Below, in pieces: positions 9,119 to 21,089 of a DNA stretch of 64,000 bases. Source of the stretch: Trifolium pratense (Eukaryota > Streptophyta > Magnoliopsida > Fabales > Fabaceae); contig NC_060060.1 in NCBI RefSeq assembly GCF_020283565.1, positions 19,034,001 to 19,098,000 on the forward strand. The letters are read 5' to 3'. The notes beneath the pieces were generated by a model. The model did not search any database. It saw nothing but the letters and a program-made list of their open reading frames with translations, and was not told the DNA's origin. Each line of letters starts with the position of its first letter. Position 1 is the stretch's first letter. A program made the position numbers and the translations under genes.

Positions 9119-11747
9119 ATGGAAAAATCAATGGACGAATCTTCACCTCATGTGCTAATCTTTCCTTGTCCAGCACAAGGCCATGTAAACTCAATGCTAA
9201 AACTAGCTGAACTTCTTGCAATTCAAAATCTCCACATAACTTTCCTCAACACACAATACATCCACAACAGACTCATTCAATTCAATGATGATATTCAAGC
9301 TCTTTTAGAATGTTATCCTAAGCTTCAATTCAAGACTATTCCTGATTTTCTTGATGAGGAGAATCATCCTGGATTTGGAGTAAAGATTGGAGATGCAATT
9401 GTGTCATTGAGTTTGTATAGTAAACCTTTTTTGAGAGAGATTATTGTTTCTGAGAAAATAAGTTGTATTGTTTTGGATGGAATTTTTGGTGACCTTGCTA
9501 CTGATTTGGCTCATGAGTTTGGGATACAATTGATTCATTTTCGTACTATTAGTCCTTGTTGCTTTTGGGCTTATTTATGTGTTCCTAAGCTCTTGGAGTG
9601 TAATGAATTACCAATTAGAGGTAAATATCAGATTCCTCTCTCTAATTATTATTATTTTTTTTTTTTGCTTTCACCACTAGTTTAATGTGATTCGGGGTCA
9701 GTTCTGGCATCAAGTGGTTCCAGCCCCTCCCGATCGCAGTTGTGGGGGATCGAATCGCGGTCCTCCCTACCAAGTTTAACGACAATCACCACTAAACTAA
9801 CTAACGGATCAGTGATTCCTCTCTCTAATTATGCTAATTGCTAACTTTAGAGTATGTTTGGATTAATGATATATTAAACCTATGTTTTGTATTACGGTGG
9901 ATTTTTCAAAATCACAATGATATATAGTGATTTTGCAAAAGCTGCACTCTGTAATTTTGAAAAATCACGTTAGGTCATCATGATTCTGGTATATCTATCG
10001 TGATACCAAAGATATACTAAGTGGAATGGAATACGAGATAATATCTATTTATAAATTCCAACTAGAATATTCAATTCAATTCCATTTAGTAATATTCTCA
10101 TGTACCATTTACCAACCTTGGTTCTGACATGAAAAAAAAAAAACAGAACATAAATTCCTTATACTTAGCTTGATATATCAGATTTTTTTTAAAAGAATTC
10201 CATAACTTTCTCTTTATTTAATTATACATATGCACTCACTCACTTACTTTTTTTTTTATGATAACTCACTCACTTACTTGATTACTGTGTTTCAAGGAAA
10301 ACTACCATGAGGGAATATAGCTGTAGATTGTTATTTAATTGGCCTGTTTATTTAATGTTGAATCCACGTCCTGACTACCAAAATCGCATAATTGCGATAC
10401 TTGAAAATTCAGAGATGTATTATTTCTTTTTTTGTGCAAATTAGTTATTCTTTGGACGCAATTGTAAAGATTAATTCTTTGAGTTTTGTGGAATCCAAAT
10501 AGGCAGTAAGCTCTCCCTAAGAGCTATCTAGCTATTATGATAAAATCCAAAAATGTATTTAATCATATGACTTAATAGTTAATAGCTAGATAGAAAATTT
10601 TACTTTTCTTTGATTATTGAATATTGTTTCAAGAATCATCATGAGTGCAATTTTATTAAGTATATACTTGTAGGTAGACCTTTATTCTGTATTGTTTTGT
10701 ATTGTACTAACACAAAATGATGATCAATTTTATTTTGTTTTTCCATAAATTGTGTACAACTTATTTTGATGCATACACATTGCTATATTCATATTGAATA
10801 TGTAACACTACCTATTTAATTAATTTATAGGAGAAGAGGACATGGATCGTATCATAAGAAACATGCCCGGCATGGAAAACTTGCTTCGGTGTAGAGATCT
10901 TCCAAGTTTCTGTCGACAAAACAATGAAGATCATATCCTTTTAGACGAGGTTGTTCTTCGAACCAAACAATCACTTAATGCAAACGCGCTTATACTCAAC
11001 ACATTTGAGGATCTAGACTCTCCAATCCTCTCCCAAATCCGTCTTCACTTCCCTAAACTCTACACTCTTGGCCCTCTTCACCACCACCTCAATACCACCA
11101 AAAAAACATCATCAGCATCATCCTTCAAAAGCAATTTTTTCAAAGTGGATAAAGAATGCATGGTATGGCTTGATTCTCAAGAATTAAAATCAGTTATATA
11201 TGTTAGCTTTGGTAGCACCACACCAATGAAGAAAGAAGAACTCATTGAGATTTGGCATGGTTTATTGAATAGTAAAAAACAATTTTTGTGGGTGATTAGG
11301 CCAAACATGGTACAAGAAAAAGGACTATTAAATGAGCTTAAGGAAGGGACAAATAAGGAAAAGGGTTTGATTGTTGAGTGGGTCTCACAAGAGGAAGTAT
11401 TGTCTCATAAGGCAATTGGTGCTTTTTTGACACATAGTGGATGGAATTCTACTTTGGAAAGTGTGGTTTGTGGTGTACCTATGATTTGTTGGCCTTATTT
11501 TGCTGATCAACAAATTAATAGTAGGTTTGTGAGTGAGGTTTGGAAAATTGGGTTGGATATGAAAGATGTTTGTGATAGAAAGGTTGTGGAGAATATGGTG
11601 AATGATGTTATGGTGAATAGAAAGGAAGAGTTTTTAAGATCGGCTATGGAAATGTCTGAGTTGGCTTGTAAGAGTGTGAGTCCGGGTGGTTCTTCCTATA
11701 ATAGCTTCTATGAGTTGATTCAGTTTATAAGGTCTACAAGCACATAA
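9119..11747 (+). CDS. UDP-glycosyltransferase, UGT709/UGT85-like, intact
   Basis: There are two exons, 9119-9620 and 10831-11747, joined at gag|gtaaat and tttatag|gag to give 472 residues, the normal size for plant family 1 UGTs. The N-terminal half begins HVLIFPCPAQGHVNSMLKLA, carrying the catalytic His after the first strand. The C-terminal half has the PSPG box (WVSQEEVLSHKAIGAFLTHS through HSGWNSTLE to PYFADQQ) that binds the UDP-sugar; the final Gln fits glucose donors. The enzyme moves sugar to a small acceptor in the cytosol. GEEDMDRIIRNMPGMENLLR is typical of proteins annotated 7-deoxyloganetic acid glucosyltransferase-like, but legumes are not known for iridoids, so the acceptor is unknown. 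The single intron position is usual for the group. It is a tandem partner of the broken copy at 643-6080. Confidence 0.95.
9650..9813 (-). mobile_element. tRNA-derived SINE in the UGT intron
   Basis: A 19-bp direct repeat (gattcctctctctaattat) flanks the element at 9631-9649 and 9814-9832. Read on the minus strand, it starts with a tRNA-like head (ttagtttagtggtgattg as A box, gcgattcgatcccc as B box) and ends in an A-rich tail (poly-T at 9656-9667 on the plus strand). These are the hallmarks of a SINE inserted by LINE machinery. It begins 29 bp after the UGT splice donor and does not disturb coding sequence. Confidence 0.88.
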
Positions 11748-12765
11748 AGTAAGGGTTCAACTTCTTTTTGGTTTTAAGGTTCAATGTTTTTTCCTTACTA
11801 CGAAAAACTTTTCATATTTACTTTTTAGAAGTGTGTATTTGGAGTATAGAGATTATTCATAAGCATGCATTGTGCAAAATTTGATTAGTTTTTCATGAAT
11901 GTAGCACCATAAAATAATTTGAGTATTGGTCTGTCTTTTTTTTGTATTTTTTGGTTATACATTTGTGTCCAATTTGCCTGTTTAGGTGAATTGGGGTAGT
12001 AGTTGCACAAATTAAATTTTGGTAAGAGTTCATCGACACTCAAAGTTTGTCGCACGTCGTCTAAAATGATCAAAATATCTCTCTCGTTATTTTGGTAGCA
12101 AACTCAATTTGCATCTTACATTGCAAGTGAATTTTTTTTTACTCAACTCTATCGTCTGCATCGATAGGCTACTTGTGCATTTTATATTATGTTGATTAAG
12201 AATAAAATGCTAAGTGCTTAATTGTTTTTCATGTATCGTATATTTGATATTTGCGTACTTAGTTATATGTTGTTTCTAGTTGGTGACCCTTACAATGATA
12301 CATGAACGGGCTCCTCCCACCCTAGTCGACGGACACTTGTTCCGTGTTGAGAAGAAGCGAGGCGCGAAGCTATCCGGGGGTTCTCGTTACCTACTCATCT
12401 TCAGTTAGAGTTTAAAGATCAGTTAAGAGTAGTAGTTTAAGAGTCTGGTTTACTCTTTATTGTTCTCTGAAATTTATTAAGGGTAGTAATTTAAGAGTCT
12501 CATTTACTCTTTATTGCTTGTAAACTTTTTATTCAAGAATACAATTTAATTTGATTTAAAAACAATAGCAGTGTTCCATTTCAAAGTCTGTTGTTTTAAA
12601 AATCACACCAAATTTTTTATACTTCTATATTTTGACCACCCTGAAATTTATATTTTGCACCTCTACTCTAGGCGCATTTGCTTAGACACCCAGTGTACAT
12701 AAAGCGATACCCCTTTATAAACATTGCCATTTTCTCTATTGTTAACAACTTGTCCGATGTGGGAC
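11748..12765. other. Intergenic region after the UGT, no gene seen
   Basis: The first 260 bp align with the 3' flank of the broken UGT copy. A GC-richer patch at 12285-12410 (containing ctcctcccaccctagtcgac and gaggcgcgaagctatccggg) looks like a retroelement relic that I cannot name. It is followed by a local duplication of gagtctggtttactctttattg (near 12441 and 12497). Confidence 0.4.
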
Positions 12766-12776
12766 TATTATTTTAA

Positions 12777-12949
12777 GAGGAGTACTAGCAACACACTCTA
12801 ACACACTTTCTTCTATTGGTTAAAATTTATATGGGTCCCATAAAAATTATATGGGTCCACATTTTTTTATGGGATTCATGTGAATTTCAACCAATAAAAA
12901 AGAGTGTGTTAGAGTGTGTTTATTAAAGAGTGTGTTGCTAATATTATTT
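12777..12949. mobile_element. MITE, family GAGGAGTRCTAGCAACAC, copy 1
   Basis: The ends are inverted repeats (gaggagtactagcaacacac and its imperfect complement), and the interior is a near-palindrome around tatgggtccc. A direct repeat of about 10 bp (attattttaa, 12767-12776 and 12950-12959) flanks it, which fits a Mutator-type non-autonomous element. A second copy lies at 39206-39394. Confidence 0.8.
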
Positions 12950-13595
12950 ATTATTTTAATAGGCTGTTTTAGAGCTTAAACTAGAGTCACTATATAGAAA
13001 CATCCTTAACCATTATTTTATTGTTGGCTTTGTTACTTCTTCTTTATTAAAATGTTAATCAAATTAGTAATAATTTCTTATAAAAATTGAAGTCTTGTTC
13101 TACTTGTTTAATGTAAACACCATCTGCAAATTGAGTTTATTTTGGGCAACAAAAAAAAACCACCATCTGCGAATTACACTATTTACTTGGTTAATTAAAA
13201 TCTTATGACTCCAACCACTTACCAATAGCTATATGCACCTTACCGTTCAACCTTTTCTCATGGATTGAAATATTTTCATGGATGACTTGAGTTTCCTCTG
13301 TATTTATCATTCTTTATGTAGATTTTTAGAGAAAATCTTTGTCCTACAAATGTTTTCTCAAGTTAATTTATGATTGATGATGTTTACTTTTTAACATGCT
13401 TGTGCTTTTTAAGTAGATTATATAAAAAATAATTAATAGCTTACTGATTAAAATATTAGACATATCGGAAACTCAAATATTAATAACATACACACTGTAT
13501 ATAATATCCACTTACCTTTTATTTTAAGAGGTGAAAAACTTGAATTCGTACCACATACTAAAACGAATTGTGAATTAGATGATTATACGCCCAAC

Positions 13596-14272
13596 CAGGG
13601 ACGGAGCCACATACAAGGATGTGGGGGCTCATGCCTGCACTAACTTTTGAGGAAGTATTTTTCTATATATAACAATATATGTAAACATTTGGCTTGGCAG
13701 ATCAATATATCACCGAATACAAAGTTTCATTCACTTTGACTCAACACACAAACCACACCCCTCACTCATTCTTTCTCACTACAACAGAAATCAAACACGC
13801 TCCACTGTCTCTTTCACTCATAGTTTAAGGTCAAGTATATATTTCAATGTAGGCTTAATTGCATATTTGGTATCTTATATCTTTATTTTAGATTTTAAAT
13901 TGGTCATTTATGTTTTAAAAGCTTCAATTTAATCCCATGCATTACTTATTTCAACTTAAGTTGGTTCTTTTTATTAAATTTTGAGTTAATTTCGTCTAAA
14001 ACTTCCATGTGACACCCTCCTAAGTTGTCCACGTATACAAATTTGTTAGCTAAATGGACGATTTAAACCAAAATGTGACTAAAATGACTAACTTGAAACT
14101 TTTTAAACTTAAGGGACCAAATTGAAACTTAAAACAAACCTAAATGATCAAATATATATGTAATTAAGCCTTTCATATATATTCTCTCAAAAATGAAATA
14201 ATTTATACATTTAGTGCTATAAATTTGTATCCATGGTGCCCCCACTTTGCAAAATTTCTGGCTTCGTCATTG
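13596..14272. mobile_element. hAT-type non-autonomous element
   Basis: The termini CAGGGACGGAGCCA and TGGCTTCGTCATTG are imperfect inverted repeats of the hAT (Ac/Ds) type. An exact 8-bp target duplication, CGCCCAAC, flanks them (13588-13595 and 14273-14280). The 677-bp element codes for nothing recognisable and contains another repeat at 13852-14170. Confidence 0.85.
13852..14170. repeat. Inverted-repeat element nested in the hAT element
   Basis: The left end (ggcttaattgcatatttggt) and the right end (caaatatatatgtaattaagcc) are imperfect inverted repeats. The two arms share phrases about a commodity of legume MITEs (gggaccaaattgaaac and its complement). The target duplication is not clear. 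It resembles the left-end-only fragment at 61795. Confidence 0.65.
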
Positions 14273-14479
14273 CGCCCAACACACCCAAAATTTAAAACTA
14301 TTCTCATAATTTATTACACACTTCGCTCTAACTTTGGCGTCTCTCATCTCATCTGTCATGCTATTTGTTGATATGATTATAATTAATAATTAAAGTTTAA
14401 TATTTTGCACCTCATGGTCCAAGGTTCTGGATCTGCCACTGTTCACGCCCCTCATGAATATATATTACAAAAAAACATG

Positions 14480-15095
14480 GTTCGCTACTTTAGAAGCGAA
14501 CTGAGTTTGCTGCTTAGGTGAAGCAAGAGTTTACACTTTAACTTCCAAACAATGTATCATTCAAAATTGTTACATGGAAGGTGAGAAAAGGGTGAAGAAG
14601 ATACAAAAGTTTGATTTTTATAAGATTCGCTACTTCTGAGTTTGCTGCTTAGGTAGCAAGCTATTTTTTCCCTCTAGTTTTTGCTATTTTACACACTCGT
14701 TATCTAACTTGTGAGGGGGTAAAATTGGAAGTTTAGGGGGCGTTGGAGAATCTTAGAGGGCCCGAAAAGAAATATTCTTTTGGGAATTTGGGTACTAGTG
14801 GCTCAAATTAAAAGAAAATTGCACCTATGCCCCTCCATAATGCCCTAGGCCCCTCAAACTTACGAACTTATCCTAAGGTCATTTCGGAATGTAGGTTCCA
14901 AACGCGCATAATTTTGGAACGTGAGTTTTGAAATAATAGTTTTTTTATTATTTCGGAATGTAAGTTCCAAACTGAACTGATATGTACAAATTTGCAATTT
15001 TCTTAATGTTAGTGTTTGTATTGTACAATAGATTATAATTCACAATTCGGAACGTAGGTTCCAATTAAGCGATACGAAATGTAGGATCCGAAAAT
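14480..15095. repeat. Clusters of short repeated palindrome-like motifs
   Basis: Two phrases recur. gagtttgctgcttaggt occurs near 14502 and 14637, each time beside ttcgctact. ttcggaaYgtaRgttcc occurs near 14883, 14963 and 15047, with a degenerate copy near 15074. I cannot assign these to a known element. There is no coding region in the surrounding 14281-15737. Confidence 0.55.
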
Positions 15096-15742
15096 ATACA
15101 TGTTTTGAAACGAATGATACAAAGCAAGCTAAAATCAAATTCAAGAGTATTTCCGTGTTGTTGGGACTTGGGATCCTAAAGCATTAATTGTTGGGGGACT
15201 AATGAGCAATTTTCAAATGAATTTTGGGCTATGTTGTGGGGTTTTGAAACTCATTAGTGTCACGTTACTTTCTTCATTTTGGGCCTTCCTTAAATACTTC
15301 TTATTAGTGTTTAGAAGATAATTTTTTTACGAAGACAAGATTTGTTTTTGTTTGTTAAGAAGTATAAATATCTTAAACCTAAGCTAAATTATACGGATAT
15401 CAGTAAAGGGAAATCAATTGTGGAATTAACCTCTTTTATGTTGTTGTTATAGAGTACGTATTGATACATACTAAATACGAAGAAGATGAATATTGAAGGT
15501 TCAAACTCAGTGTTTCAAGGGATTGTTTATTTTGTGAAAATATGTTGTTTTCATTTTTTAAAATACGTGTTAATTTTAATTTATTAATAAGAATATACAA
15601 GACTCATAAAATGAACAATTGTTAGTTTTTAAATATAACAAGCCATATAATAAAAAGAAAACATGGAAATTAATCCTAATATAAATTATGTTGGGTCATA
15701 AGAGGGCAGCTAAAGAACAACTATAGAAGTGGGTGTATTTTT

Positions 15743-16199
15743 TGTTGGAAAAACAGACATAAAAAAATAAAAGAACACAATTAACCTAAGAATATAACGT
15801 GGAAACTCCTAAACCGGAGAAAAAATCACGGCCGTTGTCAAAACCGACAACCAGAGACTAAACACCATGTGAAAATTGTTACAACACATAGACTTCACTC
15901 TCAACCACCCCATGACCCTAGTACACCCACACTTTCCAAAGTAAATATTTAATCTACTTCTCAAATACTCTTAAACAAGAGCATAAGAGAAAATAAAAAG
16001 GACACAAATATAAACTTAAAGTGTTTACAAATACTAATGTTTGGTGTGTTGAAACAAGAAACTTGAGGTCTCTATATATAGCATTAAACTTCTTCATTCT
16101 TCACTTTTCTAAGCAATGTGGAACTTCCCAAATATAATTCCTTGACCTTTTTTTTTTTCCATTAGCAATGTGGAACTTACATCACAATAAACCCCAACA
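15743..16199 (+). mobile_element. Probable solo LTR
   Basis: The segment starts TGTTGG and ends CCAACA, the inverted ends of an LTR, and has TTTTT on both sides as a possible 5-bp target duplication (15738-15742, 16200-16204; weak because it is a homopolymer). It is 457 bp and has a TATA-like tctatatatagc at 16071-16082. No second copy, primer site or coding region is present, so it would be a solo LTR left by recombination. Orientation is inferred from the TATA box. Confidence 0.5.
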
Positions 16200-16204
16200 T
16201 TTTT

Positions 16205-17247
16205 GACACAACTATACAAGTGAGAAAAGAAAACAAAAATATTAGGTTTATGATCGACTCACTTGTAAAATGTTTAACCTTACTTTTCTAAATAATGTTA
16301 TAGTTAACTCATCCCATACTTTCCACACTAAATTACACCAAGTCTAAGATGCAATTGAAATACTACTACATGATGATATCTTCATAATTTTTAATATTCG
16401 ACAAACTTTCAATTGCTTTATCATATTCTCTCATTACTTATGATCACGTGGTTGCCTTGCCTAACTAACTCATTAGATCATATATATAACGATGGAACAA
16501 ATCCACTGCAGTTGCATAACCAACTAACCCTCATTGGTGTCATCCCCTAAAGATCTTTTATATGATTTGTGTCTATCTCGTTAAGTTGGTAGCCCCACTT
16601 TGAATTTTGATTATCAAAATCTATACAAAAATAAGCATTCTATAATACAAATATTGGAGGTGGATAATTGGATATATTTGTTGGTTCAGTTTGAAGTTGC
16701 ACTTTTGTTTAACTCAATTATAAAATTCATGGTCCCCCCATATATCATTATGTATTTATGTTATGCTACTAATTGACTTTATAGTTTATACTAATACTAA
16801 TTTAATTACATCAATACAATTTAGTTAAGCCCACTTCTCTAACCAAAGTGACATGGGTGACTTGGTGAGGTTGGTATGTATAGTGGTGGTGGGATAGAAT
16901 TCATATATATTATTATTATTAAATAAAAGCACTTGTAAATTTTAAACTTTAAAAAAATTAAAAATCAACACGAACGGGTTTGGTTCACCAAATTAATTAA
17001 CGAAGGGTGATGATGCCCTTAATTTAAGCTCTTAATTTCTTGCGTGCGATGGTGACATAACATATCAGCTTCATTTTTCATTTTCTCTATTGGGTCTTAA
17101 CTCCTTAATTAATTTTCTAAATGCTGACTTTGATAATGAGTTTTTATTTTTCCTTTTGTTTTTTGGCGCGGAGTTTGCGGGTACACAATTCAACAAGGAG
17201 CAGGACCTTAGTTCAACAAGACAAACAAAATCCCTATAAATAAAAAG
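16205..17247. other. Intergenic, nothing recognisable
   Basis: AT-rich DNA with no credible gene. The only open frames are short and have no family signatures. Confidence 0.5.
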
Positions 17248-17425
17248 TTTAATTTGTATGCACTGTCGGTGTAAAGTTTTTTTGCACACTCGCTTAATAA
17301 TGTATTGTCATATCATTTAATGAATATGACATATTATCTATTTTTAAACACAATACATGATGTGTTAGTATATTACTGGACGCATGTATAAAATAATTTT
17401 ACATCAATTGTGTATATAAATTAAA
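17248..17425. repeat. MITE relic with tgcactgtcggtgtaaa motif
   Basis: It starts gtttaatttgtatgcactgt and ends in an imperfect complement (ttacatcaattgtgtatataaattaaat). The internal order of motifs matches the better preserved copy at 18256-18410. Confidence 0.5.
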
Positions 17426-17840
17426 TCCATAAATAAATATCAAATTAAATTTAAAGGTAAAAACAAACATGTCACAATACACCTTATATATACGACTACT
17501 ACATCCACGATGAATTAGTTCAAATAGAAAATATTTTAACCTTTTAAATAAGTGATATGGGGTTCGATCATTGAACTTTGTATACGAAGAAAATTTAATT
17601 AAAAGCGAACTCACCCTCATTGTGTGGTAAAAGCTTCTTACTTGTAATATAATAATACAAACTATAAAAAAAATAAAAAAATATAAAAACTCGATATAGC
17701 TATGAGGAAATGGAAAAGAAAAACTTTGAAGGTGTTCTTTTAAGTTGCAGTAACAGTACAGGCATGCCAATGTACGTAATATTATCCAATCTTGAATAAG
17801 AAACTCAAGTTTGTACGCTCATATAAATATAAATTAAAAT

Positions 17841-18464
17841 TAAATATGTGTTTCGTCTCTATAAAATGAATATCTTCTAAGTTTTTTTTTTATATAATTA
17901 TCATGCACTTATTTTTAGTTTCAATTGTTAAGTCAATATGTATATTTTTTTTATTTTTTTTTTTGCATTCATATTTCGAACTTTATATAAGTTGTTTCGC
18001 ATAAAATAAGCTCAAAATTTACGTTACTTTAATCTTTAAATTTTGGTTTTAAAAAAATTGATATTTAATTTATCACATGTTGAAAAAATTCTAAATTTTA
18101 GTAAATGAACATTTTATAAAGTATTAAACATACATCCAAAAATTCATTCAAAAATTGAAGAGTTTAAGACTATTTCAACAATTTTTATTTTAACAGGGAC
18201 TAAAAATTGCATTTAGAAACTATTTTTTAGGTAAAAATACTATAAAAATTAAGGATTTAATTGATATGCACCGACAGTGTAAAATAATTTTACACTGTCA
18301 ACCAATATCAACCATGTTTTCCGCCATATTACCCCATTTTCTTGACATGACATGGCAAAATGATGGTTATTTATTGGACGATCGTGTAAAACTATTTTAT
18401 ATCAATTAAACTAAAAAATTAAACATAGAAGATCCTAATTTTGTAGGGACCTAATACATATTTA
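17841..18464. repeat. Inverted-repeat element with a nested MITE
   Basis: The left end (taaatatgtgtttcgtctct) and the right end in reverse complement (taaatatgtattaggtccct) are imperfect inverted repeats about 620 bp apart. A second MITE occupies 18256-18410 within it. No coding sequence is recognisable. Confidence 0.55.
18256..18410. mobile_element. Nested MITE with internal hairpin
   Basis: The ends tttaattgatat and atatcaattaaa are exact complements. Just inside the left end, gacagtgtaaaat and attttacactgtc form a strong hairpin. The family has a relic at 17248-17425. Confidence 0.6.
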
Positions 18465-18489
18465 AGTCTATAAATTAAATTATATTGTT

Positions 18490-18615
18490 CTCGTTAGCTT
18501 AACTCAGTTGGTAGAAAAATCACATTTTATATGATGGAGTCGACTCGAACTCCATACACTCTTATTCACTTTAAGGGTATAATTCTAACGACTAGACTAC
18601 TTGATAAAAAAAATC
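18490..18615 (+). mobile_element. tRNA-derived SINE-like sequence
   Basis: A tRNA-like A box (tagcttaactcagttgg) is followed 45 bp later by a B box (gactcgaactcc), with an A-rich end (gataaaaaaaa). The sequence does not fold into a full tRNA. Flanks aaattaaatta and aaatcaaatta may be a decayed target duplication. Confidence 0.55.
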
Positions 18616-19240
18616 AAATTACTTAGTTCGTCCACATGAACATAGTTTAATGTAGGGACATCGTAATCTGTAAGAGTCAAGATTTAAATTAATCTTAGGA
18701 GAATGCTCTTTATAGCGAACAATTACTTTGCGAAAACATAACGAAGATGTACCATCGGCCAATTTCACAATATTCTCCATGATTTCCATTAACTTACGAA
18801 ATTGAAAATTTGATCAATCTATAAAAATGAAACACGCTTAGTTCCCGAGATTCGTGATCAAGTAGTGTCGCTATATATAGCACCTATATTTGCCCAATGG
18901 ATACAATCTGCTCATGGGAAAACTTCATATGGGTTCGATGTACTTTTATTTTCAATGAATAGTCCGGCACTCAATGCGGGGCGAAGCATATGGTTGCCTA
19001 GACTATCCTAAATTTTAATTCTCCATTTATTCACTTTTAAGTAATAAAATTCTAAACACTAACTAAACTACTCGAAACATTTTTTTTTACCTAGTTCAAT
19101 GCATGTATGCATACATGTGCTACTTAATGATTTTCACTAACTAAAGTGAAAATATCAACCACATGGACATGGAGGCGCCTTCACCAACCAAGTTACGATG
19201 ATGATACTAGTCAATGGTGAAAGCACAATGGTAGGTGGTA

Positions 19241-19435
19241 AAAAACTCAATTTTTTTGCTATGTAGTTTAATAACTAAAAATTTTATTTTAAAAATAAAT
19301 AAATAGAGAGTTCGGTATTCGAATATAACTACTTCATAATATATGCGAGATCTCTGCCCACTAAGTTAAACTCACAAAATCTAACAAACTCAATCTTATA
19401 CGAATTCCATGTAATAATAATAGAAATAACATTGA
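19241..19435 (-). mobile_element. SINE with 23-bp target duplication
   Basis: The flanks 19218-19240 and 19436-19458 are the same 23 bp (starting tgaaagcacaatggta) with one mismatch. On the minus strand the insert starts with a tRNA-like head (tttaacttagtgggcagag as A box, atattcgaataccg as B box) and ends in an A/T-rich tail, as expected of a SINE. Confidence 0.75.
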
Positions 19436-19602
19436 TGAAAGCACAATGGTAAGTGGTAGTTTCTAAAATATTGATGAAGCTTCAACGTGGATTGCACATA
19501 TGATCTATTATTAATAAAAATTGCTTAATTTTGCTTTTGTGAACAAGACTACCATCCTTTTTTTTAGTACTATTGTTGCATTAGTGATGAAAATAAAATT
19601 TA

Positions 19603-19914
19603 GACTTAATTAGTAAGATCGTCCTTAAAGATATTTTTGGTTTCACATTGCTCCCTTAAAGATAAAAAGGACTGAATAGGTCTCTTAAAGAAAAAAAGAT
19701 CTGAATAGGTCCCTTAAAGACATCTCCGTTAATCAGTTTGGTCCTCGAAAAAATGGACGGAAAGGACCAAACTGATTAACGGAAATGTCTTTAAGGGACC
19801 TATTCAAACCTTTTTTTCTTTAAGGGACCTATTCACTATTCGGACCTTTTTTTTTTTTAAGGGACCAATGTAAAACCAAAAATATCTTTAAGGGATTATT
19901 TTACTAATTAAGCC
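19603..19914. mobile_element. Mutator-type MITE, family GRCTTAATTAG, copy A
   Basis: This 312-bp near-palindrome has termini gacttaattag and ctaattaagcc, and centre arms ttaatcagtttggtcc and ggaccaaactgattaa. An exact 9-bp target duplication, taaaattta, lies at 19594-19602 and 19915-19923. Sister copies are at 28278-28587 and 36906-37216. Confidence 0.9.
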
Positions 19915-20089
19915 TAAAATTTAAGAATGATTTGGTTATTATATTATATGCCACGCAAGTTTCCACTTTGCTGGTGCGTTTGTTACGGCAGATGTCACAA
20001 ACCACACTTCATCATTTGCCATTAAGGTGCATGTCCTGTTACGTAAAAAAAGATTTTGTTTAGAAACCAGTAATAGACCCGTTATAATT

Positions 20090-20385
20090 TATAACTCATC
20101 TCACGTTTAATAAATATTTCTCAATTTTTCCGGTTAGAATTTATCTTTATAGATAGTTAATTTGAAATTTATATAAGTTAAAATTTATCCCGTATAAAAT
20201 AAGTTTTTTGAAATTTTTATAATTTAAAACTTATCTCACATATGATAATTATTTTGAAATCTTTATAAGTTAGAATTTGTCCAGTATATGATAATTAATT
20301 TGAAATTTATATAAGTTAGAACTTATCCCGTATAAAAGTTTTTTTTTTGTTTTTGAAATTTTTATAATTTAGAAGTTGTCTCACA
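20090..20385. repeat. Degenerate tandem repeat, unit about 60 bp
   Basis: About five imperfect units each contain gaaatttatataagttaRaa followed by cttatcYcRYat. The unit decays from one copy to the next. Flanking 19924-21059 has no recognisable gene. Confidence 0.6.
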
Positions 20386-21059
20386 TTTTTTGCAATTTTA
20401 TAATTTTTATATTAGAAAGAAGAGAGAAGTGAATGATATGAAAATGAGTGAAAATATATAGAATTTTGAATAAGTGATGAGGGGGAAAATTTTTAATTTG
20501 AAATTTGGTGAGACATTGGGAGAAGCAAAAAGATATCACATGTGTTTGTGGCTTAGATGACTTAATTTCATTCAAACTAAAAAAGACATAAATGACTTAG
20601 TGGATTGGTTACAATGTAAAATTTTGTTTGATAAAACATTTTTCCACTCACAAATGCCCCAAATGGCTCATATGGCTTGGTTTCATTTGAAAATGAGTGT
20701 ATTTTTAATTCAATCATCAAATTTTTGGACATCAATTATCCTCATTTGGGACACATGGCAACACTTTAAGCCAGAGTAATTTAAACTTATCCAGAACAAT
20801 TAACTTTCTTATATATAGATTAGATTAATTGTCCCATAAATTATTATTAGTACAATTAATTTCAGCGCCAATTTTTCTTTTTTCATTTATGGGACAATTA
20901 AACCAAATACCAATTTTTCTTTTAGATTCTAAAACCAAATACAGTACAAATCTAAAATGTCCATGACAAACCAAATAAAAAAATAACTATAGAATGAAAA
21001 GTAGCAAATTAGAAACACACTTTGGTGGCCATTAAAAAAAAAAAAAAACTTTGATGGTG

Positions 21060-21067
21060 TATAAATA
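21060..21067 (+). promoter_or_regulatory. TATA box of the kinase gene
   Basis: TATAAATA is followed about 100 bp later by a long CT-rich leader (21170-21260), the usual order for a plant promoter. It would place transcription start near 21090. Confidence 0.5.
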
Positions 21068-21089
21068 TAGCAAAATCTCCAACACTCCC

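Noticed and set aside
17399..17770. 123-codon minus-strand frame
   Set aside because: It has AT-rich, Phe/Tyr-rich composition, overlaps a MITE relic and has no domain signature.
18490..18615. A functional tRNA gene
   Set aside because: The A and B boxes are present but too far apart and the arms do not pair into a cloverleaf; a SINE head explains it better. The same applies at 9650-9813, 22918-23170 and 46528-46645.
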